From assembly GCF_900141755.1 (NCBI RefSeq), contig NZ_LT670844.1, positions 7,164,501-7,228,500 of the forward strand: a stretch of 64,000 nt of DNA, written 5' to 3'. Below, piece by piece: positions 6,867-14,593 of the stretch (its first letter is position 1; every line of letters begins with the position of its first letter). Source of the stretch: Bradyrhizobium lablabi. GTDB lineage: Bacteria; Pseudomonadota; Alphaproteobacteria; Rhizobiales; Xanthobacteraceae. The position numbers were made by a program, and so were the translations under genes. The notes below the pieces were generated by a model, which was given only the letters and a program-made list of their open reading frames with translations, was not told the origin of the DNA and made no database searches.

Positions 6867-7580
6867 TTAGTCCGCTGACGAATTTTCAAGGCGGGCCTGA
6901 AGGCGATAGCCGACGCCCGACTCCGTCACCAGCAGGCGCGGGTGATTGGGATCGGTTTCGATTTTCTGCCGCAGTTTGCGAACCAGAATTCGCAAGTACT
7001 GGATATTGTCTCTCTGGTTGCCGCTCCAGATCTCTTTGAGGAGCTGGTCGTGCGTCACCACGAGGCCGACATGCGTCGCCAGGATGTGGAGCAGGCGATA
7101 CTCTTTTCTGGTCAATCGGATCTGGCCGCTATTGAGAGAAACGGTGCGGCCGACGAGATCGACCGACAGCGGACCGGCGACGACGATCGGATTTTCCGTC
7201 GCGGTCTTGAAATATCGTCGCAGCGCAGCCTCGCTGCGCGCGAGCAGTTCGGCCATGCCGAACGGCTTGACCACGTAATCATCGGCTCCGGACTGCAGCA
7301 GCCGAACCTTCTCGTCCTCATCAGACACCACCGAGAGAATGATGACGGGCACGTTCGACCATGATCGAAGTCGTTCGAGAACTTCCGTTCCATGGAGGTC
7401 CGGCAGAGCCAGATCAAGAATGATGAGGTCTGGTGCGCTAAATGTCGCGGCCTTCAATCCCTCCTCGCCGTTTTCCGCCTCGAGCACGCTGAAGCCGCGA
7501 AGTTCGAAACCCGCGCGAAGAAACCGTCTTATCTTTGGCTCGTCGTCGATCAAGAGCACGACGTTGCTGGGTTTATTCAT
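6867..7580 (-). CDS. kdpE: KdpE-like OmpR-family response regulator (copy 1)
   Basis: At 237 residues it is full length for KdpE. The receiver domain (residues 5-120) shows the acidic pair DDEP, the phosphoacceptor Asp in LIILDLALPD, Ser in VIILSV and Lys in DDYVVKPFG. The C-terminal winged helix (about 130-230) includes LTRKEYRLLHILATHVGLVV and the recognition-helix region DNIQYLRILVRKLRQKIE. Its ATG overlaps the end of the kdpD-like gene by eight bases (ATGAATAA), so translation is probably coupled. No kdpABC potassium pump genes are in the window, so the target may instead be the adjacent porin cassette. A second copy lies at 13606. Confidence 0.88.
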   Translation of the reverse strand: MNKPSNVVLLIDDEPKIRRFLRAGFELRGFSVLEAENGEEGLKAATFSAPDLIILDLALPDLHGTEVLERLRSWSNVPVIILSVVSDEDEKVRLLQSGADDYVVKPFGMAELLARSEAALRRYFKTATENPIVVAGPLSVDLVGRTVSLNSGQIRLTRKEYRLLHILATHVGLVVTHDQLLKEIWSGNQRDNIQYLRILVRKLRQKIETDPNHPRLLVTESGVGYRLQARLENSSAD

Positions 7581-9186
7581 CTCTCAGCGCTGCCAATTCA
7601 GAAGGCTCCATTGAAGCGCCGGGCAGGGCGATGGAAGCCGTCGTTCCCTGTCCCTGGCCCCGGCTCGAGACATCAATGGTTCCGCCGTTTGCCTTGACAA
7701 AGGTTGATGCGATCCAAAAGCCGAGGCCCGACCCCGGAATGCTGGCCCGATGGCGCTGGCTGCGGAATGAGCGAAGGCCAAGCTGTTGCCGCTCGTCCGG
7801 CGTTATTCCGACGCCTTGATCGGAAATCGACAGAACGACGCGATCCGCTTCCGCCCGTGCGCGGATCGAAATCGTCGAGCCGGACGGCGAGTATTTGGCG
7901 GCATTTTCGAGAAGCTGTCCGCAGGATTCCTCGATCAGACCTGAATCCACATTGACCAGCGGCAAATCTTCGCCGAATTCGACCTCGACCTCATGGGCCA
8001 GCAATTGCCGGGCTCTTCCCTTGACGGCTGCGTTGACGATGTCCCTTGGATCTGCCCATTCGAGGCGCGGGCTGACGCCGCCCGCGGTAACCCTTGTCGC
8101 ATTGAGAAGGTTTCGAATGAAGCCATCGAGCTGCGCCGCTTCATCGGAGATTGCCTCGACCAGCGAATGAAGCGGGCCGTTTCCCCGGACGTCAGGCATC
8201 GAATCCATCACGCTTGCCGAACCCCGGATGGCGGCGAGCGGCGTGCACAATTCATGCGAAAGCGTGCCATGGAAGGCGTCTCGCAACAGCTGCGCCTGCA
8301 GATGCAGCCTTGCGTCCGCCATCGCCTTTTCGATATGGAGACGCTGCAGCGTCATGGACACTTCTTCAAGGATGCTCTCGACGCGGCGCGTCTTGAGGGC
8401 AACCGCTTCGCGCGAGCCGTCTCCGATATTGACGGCAACGAGGCCATGAACCGCAGTTTCGGAACTGACCGTTCCAAGCAACCAGACGTCCTGTGTCGCT
8501 TCATTGACGATCGCGTGGGCGGGATCGCCGATTTTTGCGGGCATCGCGGCGACACGGTCTCGCACCAGTGTTGGAACCGAGCCTGAATCGGGCGGCTCAA
8601 AGCGATCATCGGCGCCGGCTGCGAAGAATACGACCTGTTGTCCGAGCGTGCGAGACAGGTAGTTCTCAATGGCCGCGATCAGGTCCGATACCGTGAAACA
8701 GGCCGCCAAGCGTCGCGAGAATTCGTAAAGCTGCAGAATTTCGGTTTCGCGCCGGCGTACCGCGTCGGTCTCCTGGCGCAAGCGTGAGGCCAGATTGCTG
8801 CTGACCAGCGCCACCACCAGAAACACCAGCAAGTCGATGACCTCTTGCGGATCGTCGACGCGAAAACTGAAGAGCGGAGGAAAAAAGAAGAAATCGGCCG
8901 CGGCCATGCCGGCGATCGATGTCAGGGTGGCCGGCCAGATTCCCCACCTGGTTGCGGCGACAATGACGGGTATCAGGTAAGCGACCGGGACGAGGCTGGC
9001 AGCGACCGCCTTGTCAAGCGGCAGCAGGACGGCGGTGACCAGGCCGACCGACAGCAAGGACAACAGCAGAGGCAGCACGTCCGCCCGCAAGACACGATAC
9101 GCAGTTAGCTCGTCATCCGGCTGCAGGACGCCCTCATTGCCGCTTCCAACCGGCCTCGCACGCGCCTTTGCGGGCTTTGGCACCAT
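7573..9186 (-). CDS. KdpD-like sensor histidine kinase lacking the N-terminal KdpD/Usp domains
   Basis: The protein has about 537 residues from the ATG at 9186 (the frame is open to a GTG at 9243; neither has a good ribosome site). In order it has a DUF4118 four-helix membrane block (LLSLLSVGLVTAVLLPLDKA to VFLVVALVSSNLASR), a GAF-like segment, and a HisKA domain with LSHELCTPLAAIRGS. The HATPase domain has N-box NAAKYSP, G1 DQGVGI and G2 GSGLGFWIA. E. coli KdpD is near 890 residues because of an ATP-binding and Usp-like front half that is absent here. Such short forms still pair with KdpE. The likely input is a membrane or turgor/ion signal; this is inferred. Confidence 0.85.
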   Translation of the reverse strand: MVPKPAKARARPVGSGNEGVLQPDDELTAYRVLRADVLPLLLSLLSVGLVTAVLLPLDKAVAASLVPVAYLIPVIVAATRWGIWPATLTSIAGMAAADFFFFPPLFSFRVDDPQEVIDLLVFLVVALVSSNLASRLRQETDAVRRRETEILQLYEFSRRLAACFTVSDLIAAIENYLSRTLGQQVVFFAAGADDRFEPPDSGSVPTLVRDRVAAMPAKIGDPAHAIVNEATQDVWLLGTVSSETAVHGLVAVNIGDGSREAVALKTRRVESILEEVSMTLQRLHIEKAMADARLHLQAQLLRDAFHGTLSHELCTPLAAIRGSASVMDSMPDVRGNGPLHSLVEAISDEAAQLDGFIRNLLNATRVTAGGVSPRLEWADPRDIVNAAVKGRARQLLAHEVEVEFGEDLPLVNVDSGLIEESCGQLLENAAKYSPSGSTISIRARAEADRVVLSISDQGVGITPDERQQLGLRSFRSQRHRASIPGSGLGFWIASTFVKANGGTIDVSSRGQGQGTTASIALPGASMEPSELAALRDE

Positions 9187-9681
9187 GAGCAGATCAGAAT
9201 TCAAAAAATATGCCTCGTAGGTAAGACATCGAATGCTCGTCACGACGAAGGATCGTCACAATGGCTCGCTAACAGCCTTCGTGAGACCTAGCCCCCGGCA
9301 ACGTTTGATCGCGACGCAAGAGTTATAAAAGTTAAGAGTATCTGCTCGCAGGGCTAGCGATCGCTAACCGCAGCGCGTCGCGAAAAAATCGTTCACCGTT
9401 TTTGCTTCAATCGTTGCCTCGATGTCGCCAACTACCCAGCAATGCGAGCATTCTCTATAACGACGTAGAAAATCTATGTTGTTGAGAGAGCAAGGAAATA
9501 TAAAAAACATATATAAAATCGAATTGCCTATTCGATCCGCCCACGTTTTTGGCGCGTCTGAGCAGCTTTTCAGCAGAATCCGGGAGCTGGGGCTGGTCAG
9601 CCGGTTCTCATATCGCGGCCAAACAGCATAGAGAATCAATGTACCAACCGCGCGCCGTGCTTCGGCGCTCGAGGTTCGCAA
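9187..9681. other. AT-rich intergenic region between kdpD-like gene and unknown gene
   Basis: A 105-codon minus-strand frame (9364-9681) has poor composition and no ribosome site and was not called. The segment 9480-9520 (GAAATATAAAAAACATATATAAAATCG) is strongly AT-rich and may hold a promoter for the minus-strand kdpD-kdpE pair. In block 2 of the duplication the equivalent interval is only 271 bases and contains no kinase. Confidence 0.4.
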
Positions 9682-10296
9682 TCACCCGGGCGAAGCGCCG
9701 TCGGGGTGCGGCAGCCTTCCGTCCGGCGTCCGCGCCATCGCGTTGATGTAGTTGAGCGCCTGTTTTTCACCGGCAAGCTCCGGCTTCGACGCACGATACA
9801 ATTCCGCTTCGCTGGGTTGACGATGCGGAGGAGGGGCGAGGGTCGCGATCGCGCTCGAGCTGATGTATTTCGGCGGATACAGATAGAATTCCATCAATGG
9901 CATATGCGGGCTGCGCCCATTGCGCTTGAGAATCGCTTGCGCCAACGATCCCGCTTCCGGGTAGATCGCGCTCCAGCCCGCAAAACTGCTGGCCAATATC
10001 TCCAGCGACAAAATCGTCGTCGCGATCCCAGCGAAGCCTTCGTTGGACTTCTTTGCACTCCTGGTCGTCGAAGCCTTTTTGAGAAGGCGACGAAACTCCC
10101 GATGCTTCTCGATGAAGGGCCCGAGCCGCGCCTTCCACATGATGTCCGGCAGGCACGAATAGCCGTGCAGCTCGTGGTAGCTCTCGATCAGGCTGCGGCA
10201 TTGCGCCGTCAGGCTCTTCGGCAGGAAGCCGGGATCGAAGTTCGCAGCCTTGTCGGCGAGAACGGCGCCACCTGAATCGTTCGCAACCTCTGCCAC
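9682..10296 (-). CDS. Unknown protein of the porin cassette (copy 1)
   Basis: The start at the GTG at 10296 follows the conserved AAGGCGAGGC that also precedes copy 2 at 15139; the frame is open to an ATG at 10338. The two copies are about 80 percent alike from FLPKSLTAQCRSLIESYHEL to SAIATLAPPP. The shared core has a Cys/His-containing helix (QCRSLIESYHELHGYSCLPD), a basic helix (KKASTTRSAKKSNEGF), a hydrophobic helix (ILSLEILASSFAGWSAIYPE) and MPLMEFYLYPPKYISS. Copy 1 has an extra C-terminal tail of some 40 residues. There is no signal peptide. The family and function are unknown to me; its fixed position beside the porins suggests a linked role. Confidence 0.65.
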   Translation of the reverse strand: MAEVANDSGGAVLADKAANFDPGFLPKSLTAQCRSLIESYHELHGYSCLPDIMWKARLGPFIEKHREFRRLLKKASTTRSAKKSNEGFAGIATTILSLEILASSFAGWSAIYPEAGSLAQAILKRNGRSPHMPLMEFYLYPPKYISSSAIATLAPPPHRQPSEAELYRASKPELAGEKQALNYINAMARTPDGRLPHPDGASPG

Positions 10297-10759
10297 GACT
10301 TTGCCTCGCCTTGCGATAAACGAACAGATTTCGCCCAACGCGTCGCAGCATAACGAGCAGTGGCATATATCTTCGATAGGTAGTCAGGGTCGCCTTCGTA
10401 GGAAAAAAATAGGACGAGGCGTCGCTGATGATTCAGCGCGCGAAAAATTGTTGTGTTGGTTCTTCTAAGTATTGCGAAAAAGTCACATCGCGGGACAAAC
10501 TGTTGCGGCGCACCGCGAGAATTCGCGGAAACGTCACGAATTTCGCCTGGCATTTGAGCAAACCACCAGGGAATTGGCTCGAGCTTGTGCAGTCGAGCGC
10601 CAAAATGCGGCTTTCCCTATTTTTTCCCAATTAAATGCCGCGCCAAGTCCAATCGATAATTTTTGCCCCCTTGGGAAAGATGAGCAGGGTTAACGGACTC
10701 GTGAGCGCGTCTGTAAGGCGACTGTAAGGCGACTACAAACAACAGGTTGGGGCAAGACT
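10297..10759 (+). promoter_or_regulatory. Conserved upstream region of porin 1
   Basis: This divergent intergenic region aligns with 15140-15597 upstream of porin 2 along most of its length. Shared blocks include ATATATCTTCGAT near 10363, an 80-base stretch from CATCGCGG at about 10488, and the leader from AGGGTTAACGGA (about 10687) to the porin start with CAACAGGTTGGGGCAAGACT. The porin 3 leader retains only the final piece (AACAACAGCTTGGGCGAAACA). Noncoding conservation over 450 bases between duplicates suggests retained promoter or leader-RNA function, although recent duplication alone could also explain it. Confidence 0.6.
10721..10742. repeat. 11-bp perfect tandem duplication in the porin 1 leader
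   Basis: CTGTAAGGCGA occurs twice head-to-tail, 18 bases before the porin 1 start codon. The other two porin leaders carry no such duplication, so it is specific to this copy. Confidence 0.85.
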
Positions 10760-12379
10760 ATGAAAAGACTTCTTCTAGCGGGCGTCGCGGTGTCAGCGAT
10801 TGGTCTGAGCAGCGCGGCACAAGCGGCCAATCCGTGCCCCTACGGCGGCGATCCCTACAAGAATTATGATTGCCTCGACCCTTATCTCGGCACCGACTTC
10901 CTCAGCCGCTTCATCAACTACTACCGGCTCGAATGGGGACATGACGTTGCGCCTGCCGATCCGAAGGCGCCGTCGTCACGCCGCCCTGAGAGCGAGGTGC
11001 CGCCGGCGCCGCAGAGCACGCCGCCGATGCCGTTCGCCGAGTGGCCCTATGGCGGCAGCACCAACCTCGGCGTGACCCGGCCGAGCTCGGTCGACAGCCC
11101 GCTGATGGCGGCGATGTCGAATACACCGTTCGGCCAGTGGATGAACGACATGCACATCCAGGTCTACGGCTGGGTCGATCCCGGCGGTAACCTCTCGACC
11201 AACTCGGTCCGCGGCGGCAACGCGCCGGCGGCCTATAGCTACAATCCGAACACCGTGCAGCTCGATCAGGCGGTGCTCTATATCGAGCGTCTGCCGGATA
11301 CGGTTCAGAAGGATCACATCGACTGGGGCTTCCGTCTCGCGCCGATCTACGGCGAGAATTATCGCTACACCACCGCGTTCGGGCTCTGGAGCTACCAGCT
11401 CCTGAACCAGAACAAGAACAACGGCTACGACATGCCGATGGCCTATGGCGAGGTGTTCATTCCGCAGGTGATGGAAGGCTTGCTGATCCGGTTCGGCCGT
11501 TACATCTCGATCCCGGACATCGAGGCCCAGCTTGCGCCGAACAATTACATGTACTCGCACTCGATGACCTATACCTTCGACAACTATACCAACACCGGCA
11601 TCGAAGCGACGCTGGCGGCGACCAAGAACTGGATTTTCCAGGCAGGCTTTATTGACGGCACCGAGGCGATGCCCTGGCATGTCGGTGCAAGGATCGCCAA
11701 TCCGTTCCCGAATGCGCTCTATCCCGGACTAACCATGCCGAAAGATCCGGGCGCGGTTCCGACCATCACCCTGGGCGTGCGCTGGACCAGCGACGACGGC
11801 AAGGACGACCTCAATCTCGTTGCGGACGGCATCAACGGCGGCCAGTGGGGTTACAACAACCTGCAATGGTACGGTGGCACGTACTACCACAAGTTCAACG
11901 ACCAGTGGCACATCTCGATCGAATCCTACAACGAGCACCAGAACAACGTAGCTAATCTGCTCAATCCGCAGGCGCTTGCCATCATCAATAACGGCGGCAC
12001 GCCGTTCTCACCGCAATACATGCCGTTCAACGCACCGTTCGGCGCGATCTGCAAGACGGCCGCGGTGCTGAGCTGTACCGCCGAATTCCAGACCGCGCTG
12101 ATGTATCTGAACTACAAGCCAACGCCTTTGGACAACATCTCCTATCGCGCCGAATTCGTCGACGACAAGGAAGGCCAGCGCACCGGTATCAAGACGCGCT
12201 ACATCGAGACCGGCATCGGCTGGCAGCACTGGTTCTCGCCCCAGATCGAAATCCGGCCCGAGGTTTCCTACTACAAGGCGCTGGATAATTTCGCATTCAA
12301 CGGCAACCCGAACCTCTTGATCGCGCCGACCAAGAAGTACGCCATCATCGGTGCGGCGGACATCATCATTCATTTCTGA
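10760..12379 (+). CDS. Large OmpL-like beta-barrel porin (copy 1)
   Basis: The 539-residue product has a signal peptide (MKRLLLAGVAVSAIGLSSAA, cleavage after AQA) and a mature N-terminus with two Cys (PCPYGGDPYKNYDCLDPY) that could form a disulfide. The body resembles the OmpL-like beta-barrel porin-2 family (PF07642 by recall), with alternating strands such as YGWVDPGGNLSTN and IEATLAATKNWIFQAGF. It ends IIIHF, a terminal Phe fitting BAM recognition. A second Cys pair (AICKTAAVLSCTAE) sits near residue 430. Three near-identical porins lie in this window. The presumed role is passive outer-membrane uptake of an unknown solute. It is followed after 62 bases by a small barrel gene. Confidence 0.88.
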   Translation: MKRLLLAGVAVSAIGLSSAAQAANPCPYGGDPYKNYDCLDPYLGTDFLSRFINYYRLEWGHDVAPADPKAPSSRRPESEVPPAPQSTPPMPFAEWPYGGSTNLGVTRPSSVDSPLMAAMSNTPFGQWMNDMHIQVYGWVDPGGNLSTNSVRGGNAPAAYSYNPNTVQLDQAVLYIERLPDTVQKDHIDWGFRLAPIYGENYRYTTAFGLWSYQLLNQNKNNGYDMPMAYGEVFIPQVMEGLLIRFGRYISIPDIEAQLAPNNYMYSHSMTYTFDNYTNTGIEATLAATKNWIFQAGFIDGTEAMPWHVGARIANPFPNALYPGLTMPKDPGAVPTITLGVRWTSDDGKDDLNLVADGINGGQWGYNNLQWYGGTYYHKFNDQWHISIESYNEHQNNVANLLNPQALAIINNGGTPFSPQYMPFNAPFGAICKTAAVLSCTAEFQTALMYLNYKPTPLDNISYRAEFVDDKEGQRTGIKTRYIETGIGWQHWFSPQIEIRPEVSYYKALDNFAFNGNPNLLIAPTKKYAIIGAADIIIHF

Positions 12380-12441
12380 TGCGTGGAAAGATCGCGGCGG
12401 CCTTAGCCGTCAGACGCAGAACAGTTCGATAGGGGAATACA
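12380..12441 (+). other. Conserved 62-bp porin-barrel spacer (copy 1)
   Basis: Between the porin stop and the barrel start, all but the first base are identical to 17212-17273 in block 2. It contains a GC-rich segment able to form a short hairpin (CGGC-CTTA-GCCG) and ends with AGGGGAA, the ribosome site of the barrel gene. Confidence 0.6.
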
Positions 12442-13185
12442 ATGAAGCGAATTCTTTTCACCACCGTCTCGCTCGGGATGCTGGGCCTGATATCGCCCGC
12501 GCTTGGCGCCGATCTTCCGATGAAGGCTCCGGTGGTCGCGACGCCGCTGTATGACTGGTCCGGCTTCTATGTCGGCGTCTATGGCGGCGGCGGTTTCGGC
12601 AACCACAATCTCAACAACGCGCTCGGCCCTCTCGGCTTTGCCAATTTCACCATCAACTACGACTCCACCGGTGCCATCGGCGGCGGCGAGGTCGGCTACA
12701 ATGTGCAGAGCGGCAATATCGTGGTCGGTGTCGAGGCCGATGGGTTCTGGTCCGGCATCAAGGGCAGCGATCTCAGCCAGTTCAACAACGGCACGCTGCC
12801 GATCTTCGCGATCGACCAGACCAAGCTCAAGGATGGCGCCTCGTTTCGCGCCCGCGCCGGCATTGCCGCTGACCGCTTGTTGCTGTTCTTCGACGGTGGC
12901 TGGGCTTTGGGCTACCTGGATCATACCAACACCGTTCCCGGCGTCGGCGTCGATGCGTTTACGGTTCACCGCAGCGGCCTGGCCGCCGGCGGCGGTATCG
13001 CCTATGCGATCACCAACAACCTGATCGGCAAGTTCGAATATCGCTACTACGATTTCGGCAGGTTCGTCCGCAGCAACCCGACAACCGGCGTGCTGCCCTA
13101 CACCGTCGACAGCACCTATTCGGTCGTGACGCTGGGCCTCGACTACAAATTCAACTGGGGCGGCCCGGTCGTTGCGAAATACTGA
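12442..13185 (+). CDS. Omp25/31-like outer membrane barrel (copy 1)
   Basis: The 247-residue product has a signal peptide (MKRILFTTVSLGMLGLISPA, cleavage after LG-A). Its mature start, ADLPMKAPVVATPLYDWSGF, is typical of alphaproteobacterial small barrels, which are usually 8-stranded. It ends NWGGPVVAKY, a terminal aromatic. It is nearly identical to the product at 17274 (about 90 percent). A Gly-rich YVGVYGGGGFGNHNLNN turn follows the first strand. It lies 62 bases after porin 1 on the same strand and has its own ribosome site, AGGGGAA, so the two are likely cotranscribed. The role is probably structural or permeability-related; no substrate can be inferred. Confidence 0.88.
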   Translation: MKRILFTTVSLGMLGLISPALGADLPMKAPVVATPLYDWSGFYVGVYGGGGFGNHNLNNALGPLGFANFTINYDSTGAIGGGEVGYNVQSGNIVVGVEADGFWSGIKGSDLSQFNNGTLPIFAIDQTKLKDGASFRARAGIAADRLLLFFDGGWALGYLDHTNTVPGVGVDAFTVHRSGLAAGGGIAYAITNNLIGKFEYRYYDFGRFVRSNPTTGVLPYTVDSTYSVVTLGLDYKFNWGGPVVAKY

Positions 13186-13227
13186 TCGGTTCGCCTGAGC
13201 TGATGGCGGCACCCTGATGGATCGAGT

Positions 13228-13257
13228 CTGAAATCCCCGATCCCGTCAGGCCGTTAG
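13228..13257 (+). pseudogene. Deletion scar of the block-2 lipoprotein gene
   Basis: The bases CTGAAATCCCCGATCCCGTC then AGGCCGTTAG match, in frame and with the same stop, the last codons of the lipoprotein at 18063-18236 (PKSPMWSGQQAGQ there, LKSPIPSGR here). The rest of that gene is absent between barrel 1 and the small-protein gene. Either block 1 lost it by internal deletion or block 2 gained an insertion; the in-frame terminal match favours loss. Confidence 0.5.
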
Positions 13258-13287
13258 GTGAGTGCGGGTTTTCATTTGGAGGCAGAG

Positions 13288-13509
13288 ATGACCTATTTGA
13301 TGGGAAGAAGTGCGCGAATCGGGTTCGCGACCGTGGTTGCAGCGATCGTGACCGCGGGGTTCAGCGGCAATGCGCTCGCAGCTCACAAGGGACACCGGCA
13401 CGTTCACGGCACAGTCTATGAGAGCCGCGCGCAGCTCGTCTCGCAACCGCCGGCGCAGCTTGGGCCGATGCGTTACTACGGCGGTCCGAAATCGCCGATG
13501 TGGCGATAA
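13288..13509 (+). CDS. Small secreted protein with C-terminal RYYGGPKSPMW motif (copy 1)
   Basis: The ATG at 13288 follows TTGGAGGCAG. The 73-residue product begins MTYLMGRSARIGFATVVAAI and has a signal peptide cleaved after ALA. The mature peptide has a His-rich start (AHKGHRHVHGTVYESRAQL) and ends MRYYGGPKSPMWR. The copy at 18267 is about 90 percent identical, and the lipoprotein at 18063 shares only the C-terminal motif, which is therefore the functional hallmark. The His cluster HKGHRHVH could bind a metal; this is inference. It is the last gene of block 1. Confidence 0.75.
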   Translation: MTYLMGRSARIGFATVVAAIVTAGFSGNALAAHKGHRHVHGTVYESRAQLVSQPPAQLGPMRYYGGPKSPMWR

Positions 13510-13605
13510 CGCGGCGCGCGGAGCGTCACCTTTGGTGAGGTTCGTTTGCCGAGCCAGGTCCGATTGTTTGACATGCGATCCGGCAAGTTGCACGGACCAA
13601 TCGTG

Positions 13606-14322
13606 CTAGGACTTTGCAACATCCCCGAACCGGGCTTGCAGGCGATAGCCGATGCCGGACTCGGTGATCAGCAGCCGCGGATGATCCGGATCGGGTTCGA
13701 TGATCTGCCTGAGGTCGCGGACGAGGATTCGCAGATACTGAATATTCTTTCGGACGTTGCCCTTCCAGATCTCCTCCAGCAATTCGTCGTGCGTGACCAC
13801 CAGGCCGACATGTTTGGCGAGGATGTGCAGAAGGCTGTACTGCTTTCGGGTCAATTTGATCTGGTAATTATTCAAAAGGACGGTTCGGTCGACGAGATTG
13901 ATCGACAGCGGACCGGCGACCACGATGGGGCTCTCGGTGGCCGACTTGAAATATCGCCGCAGTGCAGCCTCGCTGCGCGCCAGCAGCTCGGCCATGCCGA
14001 ACGGCTTCACCACGTAGTCGTCCGCGCCGGCCCGGAGCAGGCCGACTTTTTCTTCCTCGTTCGATTCGACCGAAAGGATGATGATCGGGACATCCGACCA
14101 GGACCGGATTGTCTCGAGCACCTCCGCTCCACGACGGTCGGGCAGGGCCAGGTCGAGGATAATGAGATCCGGCGAATTGAAGGTCGCCGCTCGCAGTCCT
14201 TCGGCGGCGCCTTCGGCTTCCTGCACGGAAAAGCCGCCGTGAAGCTCGAAACCCGCGCGGATGAACCGTCTTATCTTGGGTTCATCATCAATCAGGAGCA
14301 CGAGATTTGTGAGTTTGCTCAT
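13606..14322 (-). CDS. KdpE-like response regulator (copy 2), without a cognate kinase gene
   Basis: The 238-residue product is about 75 percent identical to copy 1, with an intact receiver (DDEP, phosphoacceptor in LIILDLALPD, Lys in DDYVVKPFG) and winged helix (LTRKQYSLLHILAKHVGLVV). One residue is inserted in FELHGGFSV. No histidine kinase gene precedes it: the 271 bases before the next gene are too short. Its ATG overlaps a TGA (ATGA) that closes a short open frame, just as copy 1 overlaps the end of its kinase. It probably receives phosphate from the kinase at 7573 or another kinase, and could control the neighbouring porins differently from copy 1. Confidence 0.85.
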   Translation of the reverse strand: MSKLTNLVLLIDDEPKIRRFIRAGFELHGGFSVQEAEGAAEGLRAATFNSPDLIILDLALPDRRGAEVLETIRSWSDVPIIILSVESNEEEKVGLLRAGADDYVVKPFGMAELLARSEAALRRYFKSATESPIVVAGPLSINLVDRTVLLNNYQIKLTRKQYSLLHILAKHVGLVVTHDELLEEIWKGNVRKNIQYLRILVRDLRQIIEPDPDHPRLLITESGIGYRLQARFGDVAKS

Positions 14323-14390
14323 TGGCCGTATCCCGCCAATTCAGAATCCTCGGTCCGGGCGAAGGACATTAAGACGCGGCGGGATAGGCA
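14319..14390 (-). pseudogene. Possible 3' remnant of a second kdpD-like gene
   Basis: The minus-strand frame that ends at the TGA overlapping the kdpE copy-2 start reads ARTEDSELAGYGQ. The end of the intact kinase gene reads GASMEPSELAALRDE at the same position relative to kdpE. The shared SELA and the underlying TCTGAATTGGC, plus the identical arrangement, suggest that the rest of the kinase was deleted. The match is only about a dozen residues. Confidence 0.35.
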
Positions 14391-14593
14391 AACGCGCCGC
14401 AACCCCATGAAAGGCCCGTATTCCATACTGTTGTTGAGTCAGACGTTGCCCCGTTACCGAAAGCTATTTCCGGACAACACGAACGTGCATTGTTTCCGTA
14501 TAAGAAATCAATGTGGCTACGTCGCAGAAGAAGTATGAATAAAGATAGGATTGCTGGAACGAGCGGTGGCCTGGAATCGTTGCCGCTCGATGT

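Noticed and set aside
9364..9681. 105-codon minus-strand frame
   Set aside because: AT-rich, odd composition and no ribosome site; it does not recur in block 2 of the duplication.
10721..10742. Reading the duplicated CTGTAAGGCGA as an OmpR-type operator
   Set aside because: It is only 18 bases from the start codon, within the conserved leader, so an upstream activator site is unlikely there; treated as a leader duplication.
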